64,000 bases of DNA, taken from positions 1,426,001-1,490,000 of the forward strand of contig NZ_JAMXSS010000002.1 of assembly GCF_024124825.1 (NCBI RefSeq), written 5' to 3'. This document shows positions 27,731 through 37,534 of the stretch, in pieces. The position numbers were made by a program, and so were the translations under genes. The notes under the pieces are model-generated. The model had not been told where the DNA came from. It worked only from the letters and a program-made list of their open reading frames with translations, and did no database searches. Positions within the stretch are counted from its first letter, which is position 1; each line of letters opens with the position of its first letter. This DNA comes from Arthrobacter sp. H16F315 (GTDB taxonomy: Bacteria; Actinomycetota; Actinomycetes; Actinomycetales; Micrococcaceae).

Positions 27731-28396
27731 ATGCCCCAAGCCACTGTCCATTTGCTCCGCCACGGCGAGGTCTACAACCCCGAGGGCGTCCTGTACGGCA
27801 GGCTGCCCGAATTCCACCTCTCCGATCTTGGCCGGGAGATGGCCCGGATGCTGGCTGACCACTTCCGTGCCAGGTCTGCCCAGGGGGTCAAAATCGTCCA
27901 CCTCGCCGCCTCGCCGCTGACCCGCGCCCAGGAAACGGCGCAGCCCATCGCCGAGGCGCTGAACCTCGACATCACCACCGAGGCGCGGATTATCGAGGCG
28001 GCCAACTATTTCGAGGGCCTCCACGTCGACAAGGCGGAGATCCTCAAGCCGAAGCACTGGCCGATGCTGCGCAACCCGTTCCGGCCCTCCTGGGGCGAGT
28101 CCTATAAGGACCAGGCGGCCCGCGTTATGGCCGCAGTACAGGACGCCCGGCTCCGCGCCATCGAACTCGGTGGAGCGGGCGCAGAGGCCATCCTCGTCAG
28201 CCACCAGCTGCCCATCTGGGCCACCCGGCTCAGCGCCGAGGGCAAACCGCTCTGGCATGATCCGCGCAAACGTGAATGCACCCTGACCTCGGTCACCTCG
28301 ATGGTGTTCGGCGACGCCGGGAACCTGCTGCGGGTCGAGTACAGCGAACCCGCGGCGGCCCTTCTTCCCGGTGCCTCCAGCACCCCTGGAGCTTGA
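27731..28396 (+). CDS. Histidine phosphatase family protein (phosphoglycerate-mutase-like)
   Basis: 221 residues. The phosphohistidine motif is HLLRHGEVYNP (residues 7-17); AASPLTRAQETAQP supplies the arginine and ILVSHQLPIWA the second catalytic His. The substrate is unknown. It is the first gene of the cytochrome c biogenesis operon, ending three bases before the thioredoxin-like gene, a position conserved in actinobacteria. The ATG lies about 25 bases after the divergent intergenic region begins to show promoter-like AT-rich sequence. Confidence 0.88.
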   Translation: MPQATVHLLRHGEVYNPEGVLYGRLPEFHLSDLGREMARMLADHFRARSAQGVKIVHLAASPLTRAQETAQPIAEALNLDITTEARIIEAANYFEGLHVDKAEILKPKHWPMLRNPFRPSWGESYKDQAARVMAAVQDARLRAIELGGAGAEAILVSHQLPIWATRLSAEGKPLWHDPRKRECTLTSVTSMVFGDAGNLLRVEYSEPAAALLPGASSTPGA

Positions 28397-28398
28397 GC

Positions 28399-29019
28399 AT
28401 GAACCGAAACCACGCGACCGCGTCGCCCGTGAGCCGCCGCAACGTCCTGACGGCCGGTGGCGCGGCGCTCGCCGTCGTGTTGGGGCTCTCCGGCTGCGCG
28501 CAGGAGGACGCCCTGGCCCAGCAGGCCAGGGCCGGCGATAACAAGAACTACGTGGCCGGCGACGGGTCGGTCACGGAATTCGCGGCCGCCGACCGCAAGA
28601 ACCCCGTTGCCATCAAGGGCACACTCTTCGACGGCACCGAGGTAACGGCAGAGGCCTTCCCTGGGCAGGTCACCGTGCTCAACTTCTGGTTCGCGGCCTG
28701 CGCTCCGTGCCGGGTGGAGGCGCCCTCGCTCGAAGAGCTGCATCAGGAGTTCAAGAGCCAGGGCGTTCAGTTCTTCGGGGTCAACCTCCGGGACGAGAAG
28801 GCCACCGCGGACGCCTTCGACAAGACGTTTAACCTGAGCTACCCAAGTTTTAACGACAAAGACGGCGCTGTGCTTCTGGCCGTGTCCGGTCTGGTCCCGC
28901 CGGGAGCCGTGCCCACCACTCTTGTGCTCGACAAACAGGGCCGCGTGGCGTCCCGTGTGCTTGGCGAGATCCAAAAGGGAACCCTCAAGTCCCTTATCGC
29001 CGCTGCCGTGGCCGAGTAG
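28399..29019 (+). CDS. TlpA/ResA-like thiol-disulfide reductase, lipoprotein
   Basis: 206 residues. The N-terminus combines a twin-arginine SRRNVLTAGG with a lipobox LSGC (Cys 33), so it is probably Tat-exported and lipid-anchored outside. The thioredoxin domain has NFWFAACAPCRVEAPSL with the CxxC active site and the cis-Pro loop VPTTLVL. It would keep the apocytochrome c haem-binding cysteines reduced, receiving electrons from CcdA encoded next. Starts two bases after the previous stop. Confidence 0.9.
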   Translation: MNRNHATASPVSRRNVLTAGGAALAVVLGLSGCAQEDALAQQARAGDNKNYVAGDGSVTEFAAADRKNPVAIKGTLFDGTEVTAEAFPGQVTVLNFWFAACAPCRVEAPSLEELHQEFKSQGVQFFGVNLRDEKATADAFDKTFNLSYPSFNDKDGAVLLAVSGLVPPGAVPTTLVLDKQGRVASRVLGEIQKGTLKSLIAAAVAE

Positions 29020-29033
29020 CGGGCAGGAGCACC

Positions 29034-29789
29034 GTGAACAGTCCCTTCGCTGAAGCCATCCTGAGCGGTTCGCTGCTGCTTGCCATCCCGGTGGCGCTGC
29101 TGGCCGGCTTTGTCTCTTTCCTGTCCCCGTGTGTGCTTCCGCTGGTCCCCGGTTATCTGGGCTACGTCACGGGACTGACCGGCGTTGACCTGCAGAAGCA
29201 GAGGCGCGGCCGCATGCTGGCGGGGATCGGGCTCTTTGTCCTGGGTTTCTCGGTGGTCTTTGTCCTGCTCGGCGGGGCGTTCGGCCAGCTGGGGACGTTG
29301 ATCACAGGAACCCAGAATGCCTGGATCACCCAGGTGCTGGGCCTCCTCGTGGTCGTTATGGGTGTGGTGTTTATGGGTGGCTTCGGCTGGCTCCAACGCG
29401 ACGCCAAGATCCAATCGAAACCGCCGGCCGGGCTGTGGGGCGCGCCGCTGCTGGGCATCACCTTCGGCCTCGGCTGGGCACCGTGCATCGGCCCCACCTA
29501 CTCCGCGGTCCAGCTGTTGAGCCTCTCCGGTGGTTCCTCGGCAGCCAAGGGAGCCTTCCTGGCATTCGTCTACAGCCTGGGCCTGGGGATCCCCTTCCTG
29601 CTGATCGCACTGGCGGTGCGCCGGGGTGTTGGCGTGATGTCCTTCTTCCGCAGGCACCGGCTCGCCATCCAGCGCATCGGCGGCGCAATCCTGGTGGGCC
29701 TTGGCCTGCTGATGGCAAGCGGCGTATGGGGGCACTGGGTTTCCGAGTTGCAGTACTGGTTCCAAACCGATGTGAAATTGCCGATCTGA
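29034..29789 (+). CDS. ccdA: Cytochrome c biogenesis protein CcdA
   Basis: 251 residues with six probable membrane segments. The first carries the redox cysteine motif FLSPCVLPLVPGYLGYVTGL and the fourth GWAPCIGPTYSAVQLLSL, the paired cysteines that pass electrons across the membrane to ResA. The start is GTG 29034, preceded by GGAGCACC. The stop overlaps the ATG of resB by one base (TGATG), so the two are translationally coupled. Confidence 0.93.
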   Translation: MNSPFAEAILSGSLLLAIPVALLAGFVSFLSPCVLPLVPGYLGYVTGLTGVDLQKQRRGRMLAGIGLFVLGFSVVFVLLGGAFGQLGTLITGTQNAWITQVLGLLVVVMGVVFMGGFGWLQRDAKIQSKPPAGLWGAPLLGITFGLGWAPCIGPTYSAVQLLSLSGGSSAAKGAFLAFVYSLGLGIPFLLIALAVRRGVGVMSFFRRHRLAIQRIGGAILVGLGLLMASGVWGHWVSELQYWFQTDVKLPI

Positions 29790-31659
29790 TGAGCGAGCGA
29801 GTGAACGTAGAGAAGAAGTCCCCGCCCCCGGCACCACGCCCGAGGGCCCCGAATCCGATGCCACCGCGGGCGGGAAGCCGGGAGAGCGCGGTGCTTCCGG
29901 CACCGGCGGTCCGGTGGCGAGCGCCAAGACCGAAGCAGTCCTGCCCACGCTGGGCGCGTTGGGCATGCTCCGCTGGGCCTGGACCCAGCTGACCAGCATG
30001 CGCACGGCGTTGTTCCTGCTGCTGATGCTGGCAGTGGCGGCCGTTCCCGGTTCGCTCTTCCCGCAGCGGCCCGCCAACCCTTCGACCGTGACCCAGTACA
30101 TCAAGGACCACCCGGATTACGGCAAGGTCCTCGATACGTTGCAGCTGTACGACGTGTACTCCTCGGCATGGTTCTCCGCGATCTATATCCTGCTCTTCGT
30201 TTCCCTGATCGGTTGCGTCGTCCCGCGCGCCATCGCGCACTACAAGGCCATGCGGTCCCAGCCGCCGCGGACGCCCGCACGGCTGTCCCGGCTGCCGGAG
30301 TACGGCACGCTCGTGATTCCCGCCGACGCCGGGATCCCGGCGTCGGGCGCAATATCCGACGCCGCCGGGCTGCTGGCCAAACGCGGCTACCGCGTCGATG
30401 TGCGCGACCGCGACGGCACTCGTCCCTCACTGGGTGCCGAGCGCGGCTTCCTGCGCGAAGTCGGGAACCTGCTGTTCCACACCTCGCTGATCGGCGTGCT
30501 GGTTTCCGTTGCGATTGGCGGGCTGTTCGGCTACAGCGGCCAGCGGATCCTGGTGGAGGGCGACACCTTCGTGAACACGCTTGTCGGCTACGACCAGTTC
30601 ACCCCCGGCACCAACTTCCAGAGCGGCCAGCTGCAGCCCTACTCGGTGCAGTTGGATAAATTCCAGATCACTTTTGACCGCGAATCCAAGGGCAAGTTCG
30701 GCCAGCCGATCGACTTCACGGCCGACGTGACCACCAAGGAGACCCCCGATGCACCCGCCAAGAAAGAGGTGCTGAAGGTCAATGACCCGCTGAGCCTGGG
30801 CGGCACCAGCATGTACTTGACGGGCAATGGTTACGCCCCGGTGGTGACTGTCCGCGACGGTGCCGGGAACGTCGCGATGCAGGGCCCGGTGGTGGCCAAG
30901 CTGCAGGGCGAGAACTACTACTCATCGGTGGTGATCAAGGTCCCCGATGCCAAGCCGGATCAGCTGGCTTTCGCCGGCTTCTTCCTGCCCACGGCCTTCG
31001 TGACCGATGCGGGCGTCTCCTTCAGCGGCGATCCCGAGCTGATCAACCCGCAGCTGACCTTGAACTCCTACTTCGGCGACTTGGGGCTCAACGACGGAGC
31101 GCCGCAAAACGTCTTCGAACTTGATGTCAAAAAGCTGACCCCGCTCAACGCCCGGAATCTGCCGACAAAGGGCATTGTCCTCACCCCGGGAACCACGCAC
31201 ACCCTGCCGGACGGCAAGGGCACCATCAGCTTCGACGGCGTGAAGCGCTATGTCGGCGTCGACATCCACCATAATCCCGGCCAGCTGTACGCCCTGATCT
31301 TCGCGCTCCTGGCAGTGGCGGGCCTGGTGACGTCGCTTTACGTGAACCGTCGCCGCGTCTGGGTCCGGGTTGGTTCGCACGAGGACGGCCGCACCATGGT
31401 CGAATACGGCCTCCTGGCCCGGGGCGAAGACCACCGGCTGGCCGGGGAAGCCGCCGCGATCCGCAAGCTGCTCGCCGGGGCCTGGGATCTCGGCGGCGAC
31501 GGGGCAGATTCCCAGCCTGTTCCCAGCGCAACGGCGGATAATGGCCGGGCGGCCGCCGACGCGGGCGCCGACGCTGACACACAGTCCTTTACGGAACAAC
31601 CCGCAACCGACTTCATCCAGTCCACAGCAGGCTCTCCTGAGTCAAAGAAGGATCAGTAA
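29789..31659 (+). CDS. resB: Cytochrome c biogenesis protein ResB (apparent frameshift near N-terminus)
   Basis: About 623 residues. After a disordered Pro/Gly-rich start there are membrane segments (TALFLLLMLAVAAVPGSLFP, WFSAIYILLFVSLIGCVVP), a large extracytoplasmic domain and a last membrane helix (YALIFALLAVAGLVTSLYV). With CcsB it forms the System II haem lyase. The ATG at 29789 couples to ccdA. The frame breaks at the five C at 29825-29829; six C give KSPPPGTTPEGPESDATAG and continue to 31659, where the TAA overlaps the next ATG. Confidence 0.9.
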
Positions 31660-32768
31660 TGTTCCCCATCAACGAAACCATGGGCCAGTACAGCGAGCTG
31701 TTTATGCTCCTCGCAGCCGGCACGTACACGGTGGCATTTATCGCCTTCGCGTGGGACCTGGCCAAGAGCAGCAAAACACTTCGCGCGGTGGACCTGAAGG
31801 CCGCTGAACTCTCGGCCGCCGAAGCGGCGCGCGTACCCGTTGCTGCCGGCGTCGGCGCCTCCAGCGCCGGCGTGGACCGGGCAGATGCCGAAGTGGCCGG
31901 GCCGATCGGCCGGGCTGAGCGCCCGACCTCGAACGTCTCCGGTGCTGCAGCCGGGAACGCGGCGGGCATCGGCGGAACCGCGGACGGGGCCATGCGCTAT
32001 TCTGCCGAACGCCGGGCACCTGCCCGGGTCGCCGTCGCCTTGACCGTGTTGGGCGTCGCCATTCACGCCGCCGGTGTCCTCACGAGGGCGCTCGGATCCG
32101 GTCGGGTGCCGTGGGGCAACATGTATGAGTTCCTGACCACGGGCGCATTCGTGGCCGTCGCCGTGTTCCTGGTGGTCTTGATCCGCCGCGACCTGCGCTT
32201 CCTGGGCACCTTCGTGGTGGGCCTGGCGATCATTATGCTCGTGGCCGCCTCCGTGGCCTACTGGACGCCGGTGGGGCATCTCGTTCCGGCACTGCAGAGC
32301 TACTGGCTGATTATCCACGTGTCCATCGCGGTGATGTCCTCGGCGCTGTTCACGCTGACGTTCGCGATGTCGGCACTCCAGCTGGTCCAGACGCACCGGC
32401 AAAAGTCCATTGCCGCAGGCGGCCGGGACAAGCTGGGGTTTATGCGCCTGGTGCCCTCGGCGCTGAGTCTTGAAAACCTCTCCTACCGGATCAACGCCAT
32501 CGCCTTCGTCGGCTGGACCTTTACGCTGATGTTCGGGGCCATTTGGGCCGAGAAGGCCTGGGGCCGGTTCTGGGGCTGGGACACCAAGGAAGTTTGGACC
32601 TTCGTGATCTGGGTGGTCTACGCAGGCTACCTGCACGCCCGTGCCACCCGTGGCTGGACCGGCACGCGCGCGGCCTGGCTGTCGATCGTCGGTTACCTGT
32701 GTGTGGTCTTCAACTTCACGATCGTGAACCAGTTCTTCAACGGCCTGCACTCCTACTCCGGGCTCTAG
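31659..32768 (+). CDS. ccsB: Cytochrome c biogenesis protein CcsB
   Basis: 369 residues with about eight membrane segments. The haem-handling WWD-type motif appears as WGRFWGWDTKEVWTFVIWVV and conserved histidines lie in flanking helices (GVAIHAAGV, LIIHVSIAVM). An unusual Ala-rich loop of about 90 residues after the first helix is variable in actinobacteria. The ATG overlaps the stop of resB by one base. It closes the operon, which ends in a strong terminator. Confidence 0.93.
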   Translation: MFPINETMGQYSELFMLLAAGTYTVAFIAFAWDLAKSSKTLRAVDLKAAELSAAEAARVPVAAGVGASSAGVDRADAEVAGPIGRAERPTSNVSGAAAGNAAGIGGTADGAMRYSAERRAPARVAVALTVLGVAIHAAGVLTRALGSGRVPWGNMYEFLTTGAFVAVAVFLVVLIRRDLRFLGTFVVGLAIIMLVAASVAYWTPVGHLVPALQSYWLIIHVSIAVMSSALFTLTFAMSALQLVQTHRQKSIAAGGRDKLGFMRLVPSALSLENLSYRINAIAFVGWTFTLMFGAIWAEKAWGRFWGWDTKEVWTFVIWVVYAGYLHARATRGWTGTRAAWLSIVGYLCVVFNFTIVNQFFNGLHSYSGL

Positions 32769-32834
32769 CCCGCACCGCGGGCCCGCCCGCCGGACCAAAT
32801 GGTGCCGGGCCAGGGCTTTACGGATGTGCCAGGG

Positions 32835-32869
32835 ATGGCCGCCGTGCCAACCGGCATGGCGGCCATTTT
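32835..32869 (+). terminator. Terminator of the cytochrome c biogenesis operon
   Basis: A 14-bp stem, ATGGCCGCCGTGCC (32835-32848) with GGCATGGCGGCCAT (32853-32866), one G-T pair, loop AACC, followed by TTTT. It lies 66 bases after the ccsB stop. The rest of the gap to 32980 holds no gene. Confidence 0.85.
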
Positions 32870-32979
32870 CATCAGCGCCGCCCGCACCCTGGCAGCGGCG
32901 GAAGCTGTCACGCCGGCGCCGGGTTGGAGTGGCCGTGACGGATCAGAAGCAGCCTGGGCTTGGTCTCGTTGGACCCGGA

Positions 32980-33402
32980 CTATTTGACTTCGTCGGTACC
33001 CTGCGGGTCGCCGCTGCCGTGGGCCTCGCCGGACCCGGACCCGGAGCCGCGTGCGCCCTTGCCGTCATCGACGGTGCGCTCTTTGGCGTCCAGTTCGGCT
33101 TTTAGCTTCTTGAGCCGCTCTGCTTCGGCCTGGTTGCGGCGGCGAAGCTCGAGGTTGCGCAGAAAATCCGGGTCGTCGTCGGGAGCGCTGGTGTGGCTGT
33201 AGGCGGCGCGCACGGGGGCGGTGCCGCGGGGGCGGCCGATGAGGAACCACAGGATGGCGCCAATGACCGGGAGGACGATCTGCACCACAATCCAGGCCGG
33301 CTTCGAGATGCCTTTGGTCTGGCGGGGATCAGTGCGGATCACATCGACAAGTCCATAGACGAATACGACGAGAACAGCGACAACGACCACTACACGGAGC
33401 AT
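32980..33402 (-). CDS. PLDc-N domain membrane protein
   Basis: 140 residues. Two membrane helices (VVVVVAVLVVFVYGLVDVI and AWIVVQIVLPVIGAILWFL) joined by DPRQTKGISKP, the arrangement of the phospholipase D N-terminal (PLDc_N) domain found without a catalytic domain. The C-terminal half is a charged, probably coiled or disordered cytoplasmic tail (ELRRRNQAEAERLKKLKAEL). Function unknown. It is convergent with the ccs operon. Confidence 0.82.
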   Translation of the reverse strand: MLRVVVVVAVLVVFVYGLVDVIRTDPRQTKGISKPAWIVVQIVLPVIGAILWFLIGRPRGTAPVRAAYSHTSAPDDDPDFLRNLELRRRNQAEAERLKKLKAELDAKERTVDDGKGARGSGSGSGEAHGSGDPQGTDEVK

Positions 33403-33512
33403 GTAAACAGTCTAGTCGCCGCCAGCGCTGCCGGCGCTTCCCGGCCCACACCGCAGAACGCCGGCTGCGGTCCCGGTGGGGCGGGGCTGCTTCCGGCGGC
33501 TAAACTGGGACC

Positions 33513-33821
33513 GTGGCCTTCCTGAAATACTCCCTGATCCGTCTGGTGCTGTTCGCACCGTTGTTCGCCCTGTTCCTCTACCTGCGGCTTGGTGTGCTGC
33601 TCGCCGCCCTGTGCGCCGGCATGATGGCCTTCGCGGTGAGCTACCTGTTTTTCCAGAAGCAGCGCGCTGCCGCCACCGCCTCGCTCCACAGCCGCTTCTC
33701 CGGAAGGGCGAAGCCGCTGCGCAGCGCCGGCGAAGTGGCGGACGCCGACGCCGAAGACCGGCTCGTGGACGAACACCCGGACGTGACAGTGCGTACGGAC
33801 AGCCGGCCGAAGGACTCCTAG
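33513..33821 (+). CDS. DUF4229 family small membrane protein
   Basis: 102 residues. Two hydrophobic segments near the N-terminus (LIRLVLFAPLFALFLYL and LLAALCAGMMAFAVSYLFF) and a charged tail match DUF4229, a small actinobacterial family of unknown function often next to menaquinone genes, as here. TAAACT at 33501-33506 ends exactly six bases before the GTG start, a clear leaderless arrangement. Tail-to-tail with menA. Confidence 0.82.
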   Translation: MAFLKYSLIRLVLFAPLFALFLYLRLGVLLAALCAGMMAFAVSYLFFQKQRAAATASLHSRFSGRAKPLRSAGEVADADAEDRLVDEHPDVTVRTDSRPKDS

Positions 33822-33873
33822 GCCCCTGGCGGCTGCCGACACCGCCGGTCAGGTGCCGGCCGTGAACGGTGGC

Positions 33874-34755
33874 TTAGAAACCGCGGCTGAGGATCAGGCC
33901 CAACGAGAACAGCACCGCATAGCCGAGGTTGATCAGGCCCGTCTGCTTGAGCACCGGAATCAGGCTCTTGCGGCGCCGGCCGGCGATCATAAGCCAGGAC
34001 GGCATCAGGCTGGCCGGGATCAGCAGCAGCACAATCAGCATCCACGGCCGGGCCGGGGCCAGCACAATCGGCAGCAGGATGGCGACGGCGAGCATCAGTA
34101 CATAGCTTTCCCGGGCATGCTTGTCGCCCAGCCGCACGGCGAGGGTTTTCTTCCCGGCTTTCCGGTCCGTGGGGATGTCGCGGACGTTGTTGGCCATCAG
34201 CAGCGCGACGGCGATGAGTCCGGTGCCAATCGCACCGATGACCGCGGGGAGGCTGATCTGCGCGGCCTGCGTGTAGGTGGTGCCCAGGGTGGCGACGAGG
34301 CCGAAGAACACAAAGACGAACAAGTCGCCCAGTCCGAGGTAGCCGTACGGGTTCTTCCCGCCGGTGTAGCCCCACGCTGCCAGGACGCAACCCACACCGA
34401 CCAGGATTAGCCACCACGCCTGCGAGAGGATGACCAGGGCCAGCCCGAACACCATCGCCAGCCCGAACGCGGCGAACGCGGCGTACTTGACGTGCGCGGG
34501 CATCGCGGCGCCGGAGCCGACCAGCCGAAGCGGGCCCACCCGGTCCTCGTCGGTGCCCCGGATGCCGTCCGAATAGTCGTTGGCATAGTTCACGCCGATT
34601 TGCAGCAGCAGGGCCACCAGCGCCGCCAGGACGGCGTTGACGGGACGGAACGCGTCCAAGGCGTACGCGGCAGCGGTCCCGATCAGGACAGGCGCGATAG
34701 CGGCCGGCAGGGTGCGCAGTCGGGCGCCTTGGATCCATTGAGCGGCAGTAGCCAC
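33874..34755 (-). CDS. menA: 1,4-dihydroxy-2-naphthoate polyprenyltransferase
   Basis: 293 residues with eight or nine membrane helices. The first Asp-rich motif NYANDYSDGIRGTDED binds prenyl diphosphate magnesium, the second is NNVRDIPTDRKAGKKTLAVR. The enzyme attaches the polyprenyl chain to DHNA, giving demethylmenaquinone. It is last in a menB-menE-menA cluster, with 49 bp between menE and menA. ATG 34755. Confidence 0.95.
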   Translation of the reverse strand: MATAAQWIQGARLRTLPAAIAPVLIGTAAAYALDAFRPVNAVLAALVALLLQIGVNYANDYSDGIRGTDEDRVGPLRLVGSGAAMPAHVKYAAFAAFGLAMVFGLALVILSQAWWLILVGVGCVLAAWGYTGGKNPYGYLGLGDLFVFVFFGLVATLGTTYTQAAQISLPAVIGAIGTGLIAVALLMANNVRDIPTDRKAGKKTLAVRLGDKHARESYVLMLAVAILLPIVLAPARPWMLIVLLLIPASLMPSWLMIAGRRRKSLIPVLKQTGLINLGYAVLFSLGLILSRGF

Positions 34756-34804
34756 GTGTCAGTACCTCGTGTTGGTTTGGCGGCGCCGGGAGTGCCCGGC
34801 TTGT

Positions 34805-35959
34805 CTATTTTCCCTGATGCAGCTCCGAGAGCCGAACCGACATGGCAAGACGGTCAGGTTTCCCGTTGGGCAGCATCAGCAGTTCAGCGGCGGCAAGGAC
34901 GGTTTTTGGCGCCAGCGTGCCCAGCGCCGCGGCCCATCGGGATCCTGCGGCGAATTCGTCGAAGCCCTGCGGGCTGGTGTCCGCCACCGCCACGTAGGCG
35001 GCGAGGGCCTGGCCCCACTCGGCCGAGGGGACCCCGGCCACAAATGCGGCCCGCACGCCGTCGAGCTTCTCCAGTTCCGCCTGCACATGGGCGGCGGAAA
35101 CTTTCACCCCGCCGGTGATAACAACGTCGTCGGCCCGCCCCAGGATCCGCAGCTTCCCGTCGCCGTCCAGCTCGCCAAGATCGTTGGTCCGGAACCAGCG
35201 GACACCGTTGTCCGCCACGAATGCCGCCGCATCGAGTTCAGGGGCGCCCAGGTAGCCGGCTGCAATGGTTGCCCCGCCGAGCAGGACCCGCCCGTCCTCA
35301 GCAACGCGGACCCAAACGCCTTCCAGCGGGACGCCGTCGTACACGCAGCCGCCGCAGGTCTCGGCCGAACCGTAGGTGGTCACCACCTGCAGGCCGGCGT
35401 CACGGGCTGCGGCAAGCAGCGCCGGTGGCACCGGTCCGCCGCCGAGCAGGATCCCGTTGAAACGGCGGAGCGCTGCGAGGGTGTCAGCCGACGGCGCGTC
35501 CAGCAGCCGCTGCAGCTGGGTCGGCACCAGCGAGGTGAACCGCTTCTGATCGGTGAGCTCCGCCGCTGCGGCGGTGAAGGCCTCCGGCGTAAAACTTCCG
35601 CTGAGGTCCATCGCCCACGGCCGGGTTCCGGCAAAGAGCGAACGGACCAGCACCTGCACGCCGGCCACATATTGCACGGGCAGGGCGAGCAGCCACTGGC
35701 CTTCGCCCTTGAGCGCCAACGCGGTGGCCATCGAGGCGGCAGCCAGCGCGTCAACGGTCAGCACTGTAGCCTTCGGCACGCCGGTGGACCCGGAGGTTCG
35801 CACCACAACGGCGGCGTCTTCGATGCCGGTCGTTTCGGGGAAGGCCAGCACCGGGGACCCGTCGGGCCCGTCGGCGAGCTCGACGGCGGGTCCCTCGCCG
35901 TGGAGGGCCGCGGCCAGCGCCGCGAGGGCGGCTTCGATGTTGACTGCTCCGGAAGTCAC
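34805..35959 (-). CDS. menE: o-Succinylbenzoate-CoA ligase
   Basis: 384 residues, the short actinobacterial MenE form. The adenylate-forming motifs are VVVRTSGSTGVPKATVLTVD (phosphate loop), TTYGSAETCGGCVYDGV, FRTNDLGELDGDGKLRILGR and the C-terminal lysine region PNGKPDRLAM. It activates o-succinylbenzoate with CoA and ATP in menaquinone synthesis. It begins 10 bases after the menB stop, supporting cotranscription. Confidence 0.93.
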   Translation of the reverse strand: MTSGAVNIEAALAALAAALHGEGPAVELADGPDGSPVLAFPETTGIEDAAVVVRTSGSTGVPKATVLTVDALAAASMATALALKGEGQWLLALPVQYVAGVQVLVRSLFAGTRPWAMDLSGSFTPEAFTAAAAELTDQKRFTSLVPTQLQRLLDAPSADTLAALRRFNGILLGGGPVPPALLAAARDAGLQVVTTYGSAETCGGCVYDGVPLEGVWVRVAEDGRVLLGGATIAAGYLGAPELDAAAFVADNGVRWFRTNDLGELDGDGKLRILGRADDVVITGGVKVSAAHVQAELEKLDGVRAAFVAGVPSAEWGQALAAYVAVADTSPQGFDEFAAGSRWAAALGTLAPKTVLAAAELLMLPNGKPDRLAMSVRLSELHQGK

Positions 35960-35969
35960 GACGGCCGCC

Positions 35970-36923
35970 TTAGAAGTAGTAGGGGAAGCTGGACCAGTCC
36001 GGATCGCGCTTTTGCAGGAAGGCTTCCTTGCCCTCCACGGCCTCGTCGGTCATGTAGGCAAGCCGCGTCGCCTCGCCGGCGAAGACCTGCTGGCCTGCGA
36101 GGCCATCGTCGGCCAGGTTGAAGGCAAACTTGAGCATCCGGAGGGCCTGTGGTGACTGCCTGGCAATGTCGGCCGCGTATTCCAGCGCCACATCCTCAAG
36201 CCGTGCGTGATCCACGGCCTCGTTCACCGCGCCCATCCGGACCATGTCCTCTGCGGAATATTCGCGGGCCAGGAAGAAGATTTCGCGGGCGGCTTTCTGG
36301 CCGATCTGGCGGGCCAGCAGTGCGGAGCCGTAGCCGGCGTCGAAGCTGCCGACCGTGGCATCGGTCTGCTTGAATTTGCCGTGTTCGCGGGAAGCGATGG
36401 TCAGGTCTGAAACGACATGCAGGGAATGCCCGCCGCCGGCGGCCCAGCCGTTGACAACGGCGATGACAACCTTGGGCATGGTGCGCATAAGCCGCTGGAC
36501 CTCAAGGATGTGCAGCCGGCCGGCGCGCGCCGGGTCGATGGTTTCGGTGGTCTCGCCGTCTGCGTACCGGTAGCCGTCGCGGCCGCGGATCCGCTGGTCA
36601 CCGCCGGAGCAGAACGAGTGGCCGCCGTCTTTGGCGGAGGGGCCGTTGCCGGTCAGCAGCACAGTGGCCACATCCGGGCTCATCCGGGCGTGGTCCATGG
36701 CGCGGTAGAGCTCATCTACAGTGCCGGGGCGGAAGGCGTTACGGACCTCGGGCCGGTTGAACGCGATGCGCACCGTCGGCAGGTCCCGGACCACGGCACC
36801 GTCCGCGGAGCGCTCCACCTGCCGGTGGTAGGTCATGTCCTGGAAATCGTCGAAGCCGGACACGTTGCGCCAGCGGGTGGGGTCAAAGACGTCGGATACC
36901 TTGGCGGGGATTTGGTTGCTCAC
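35970..36923 (-). CDS. menB: 1,4-dihydroxy-2-naphthoyl-CoA synthase
   Basis: 317 residues of the crotonase fold. The MenB-specific segment HSFCSGGDQRIRGRDGYRYA, the oxyanion-hole region VNGWAAGGGHSLHVVSDLTI and FDAGYGSALLARQIGQKAA are present, and the C-terminus ends DPDWSSFPYYF as in other MenB proteins. It closes the second ring of the naphthoquinone. GTG 36923 is the start. First gene of the menBEA cluster; the other men genes are outside the window. Confidence 0.96.
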   Translation of the reverse strand: MSNQIPAKVSDVFDPTRWRNVSGFDDFQDMTYHRQVERSADGAVVRDLPTVRIAFNRPEVRNAFRPGTVDELYRAMDHARMSPDVATVLLTGNGPSAKDGGHSFCSGGDQRIRGRDGYRYADGETTETIDPARAGRLHILEVQRLMRTMPKVVIAVVNGWAAGGGHSLHVVSDLTIASREHGKFKQTDATVGSFDAGYGSALLARQIGQKAAREIFFLAREYSAEDMVRMGAVNEAVDHARLEDVALEYAADIARQSPQALRMLKFAFNLADDGLAGQQVFAGEATRLAYMTDEAVEGKEAFLQKRDPDWSSFPYYF

Positions 36924-36944
36924 AGTCAGAGTCTAGTAATCGCC

Positions 36945-37385
36945 TCAGCTGATGCAGAACTCGTTGCCTTCAGGGTCCGCCATGGTGTGCCAGGAATGCG
37001 GTCCTTCGCTGGCGGTCCAAAGGAAGGTGGCGCCGCGGGCTTCCAACGCGGTGCGGAACGTGTCCTTGTCGGCGCCGGCCAGGTTAACGTCCCAGTGGAT
37101 CCGGTTTTTAACGGTCTTTTCCTCCGGGGCCGTCTGGAAGAGGATGCGGCGGGCAGGGGCTTTGGCGTCGAGTTCCTCAGGCGGGCGGATGGCGGCACCG
37201 TCACGCCAAACGAGCTTGCCGTGGTGGACCTTGGTCTCCGCCTCGGTGGCGAAGCCCTGCTCGATCATGGAGCGGATGAAGCCCTCGTCCTGCGGCTCCA
37301 CCGCCCACTGGAGGGTCTCGGCCCACCAGCCGGCCAGCTCATGCGGGTTCCGGCAGTCGACTGCGATCTGAATGTTGAGTGTCAT
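36945..37385 (-). CDS. VOC/glyoxalase-like domain protein
   Basis: 146 residues with one betaalphabetabetabeta repeat pair typical of the VOC superfamily: IAVDCRNPHELAGWWAETLQ at the start and the closing HTMADPEGNEFCIS. RIHWDVNLAGADKDTF lies in the middle. The family has many activities and no specific one can be named. It is separated from menB by 21 bp and could be transcribed with the men cluster. Confidence 0.8.
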   Translation of the reverse strand: MTLNIQIAVDCRNPHELAGWWAETLQWAVEPQDEGFIRSMIEQGFATEAETKVHHGKLVWRDGAAIRPPEELDAKAPARRILFQTAPEEKTVKNRIHWDVNLAGADKDTFRTALEARGATFLWTASEGPHSWHTMADPEGNEFCIS

Positions 37386-37534
37386 GGAATGAAACTACGG
37401 CGTCGGGACGCGCTGCGGTAGGGCCCGGACCACGCCCGCCGCGCGAGTTGACACCTCGTGTCAGTGTTTGTGCCCCGACTGCCGTGATCTGCACATTCGA
37501 CGGCGGTACGGACCCGCAGCGCTGCTGCCTGCGG

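Noticed and set aside
37449..37463. TGACAC-CTC-GTGTCA palindrome and nearby GCGAG/CGACGGCGG words as a decayed copy of the 60-bp repeat
   Set aside because: Only short words are shared; no alignment across 60 bp and no nested stems could be made.
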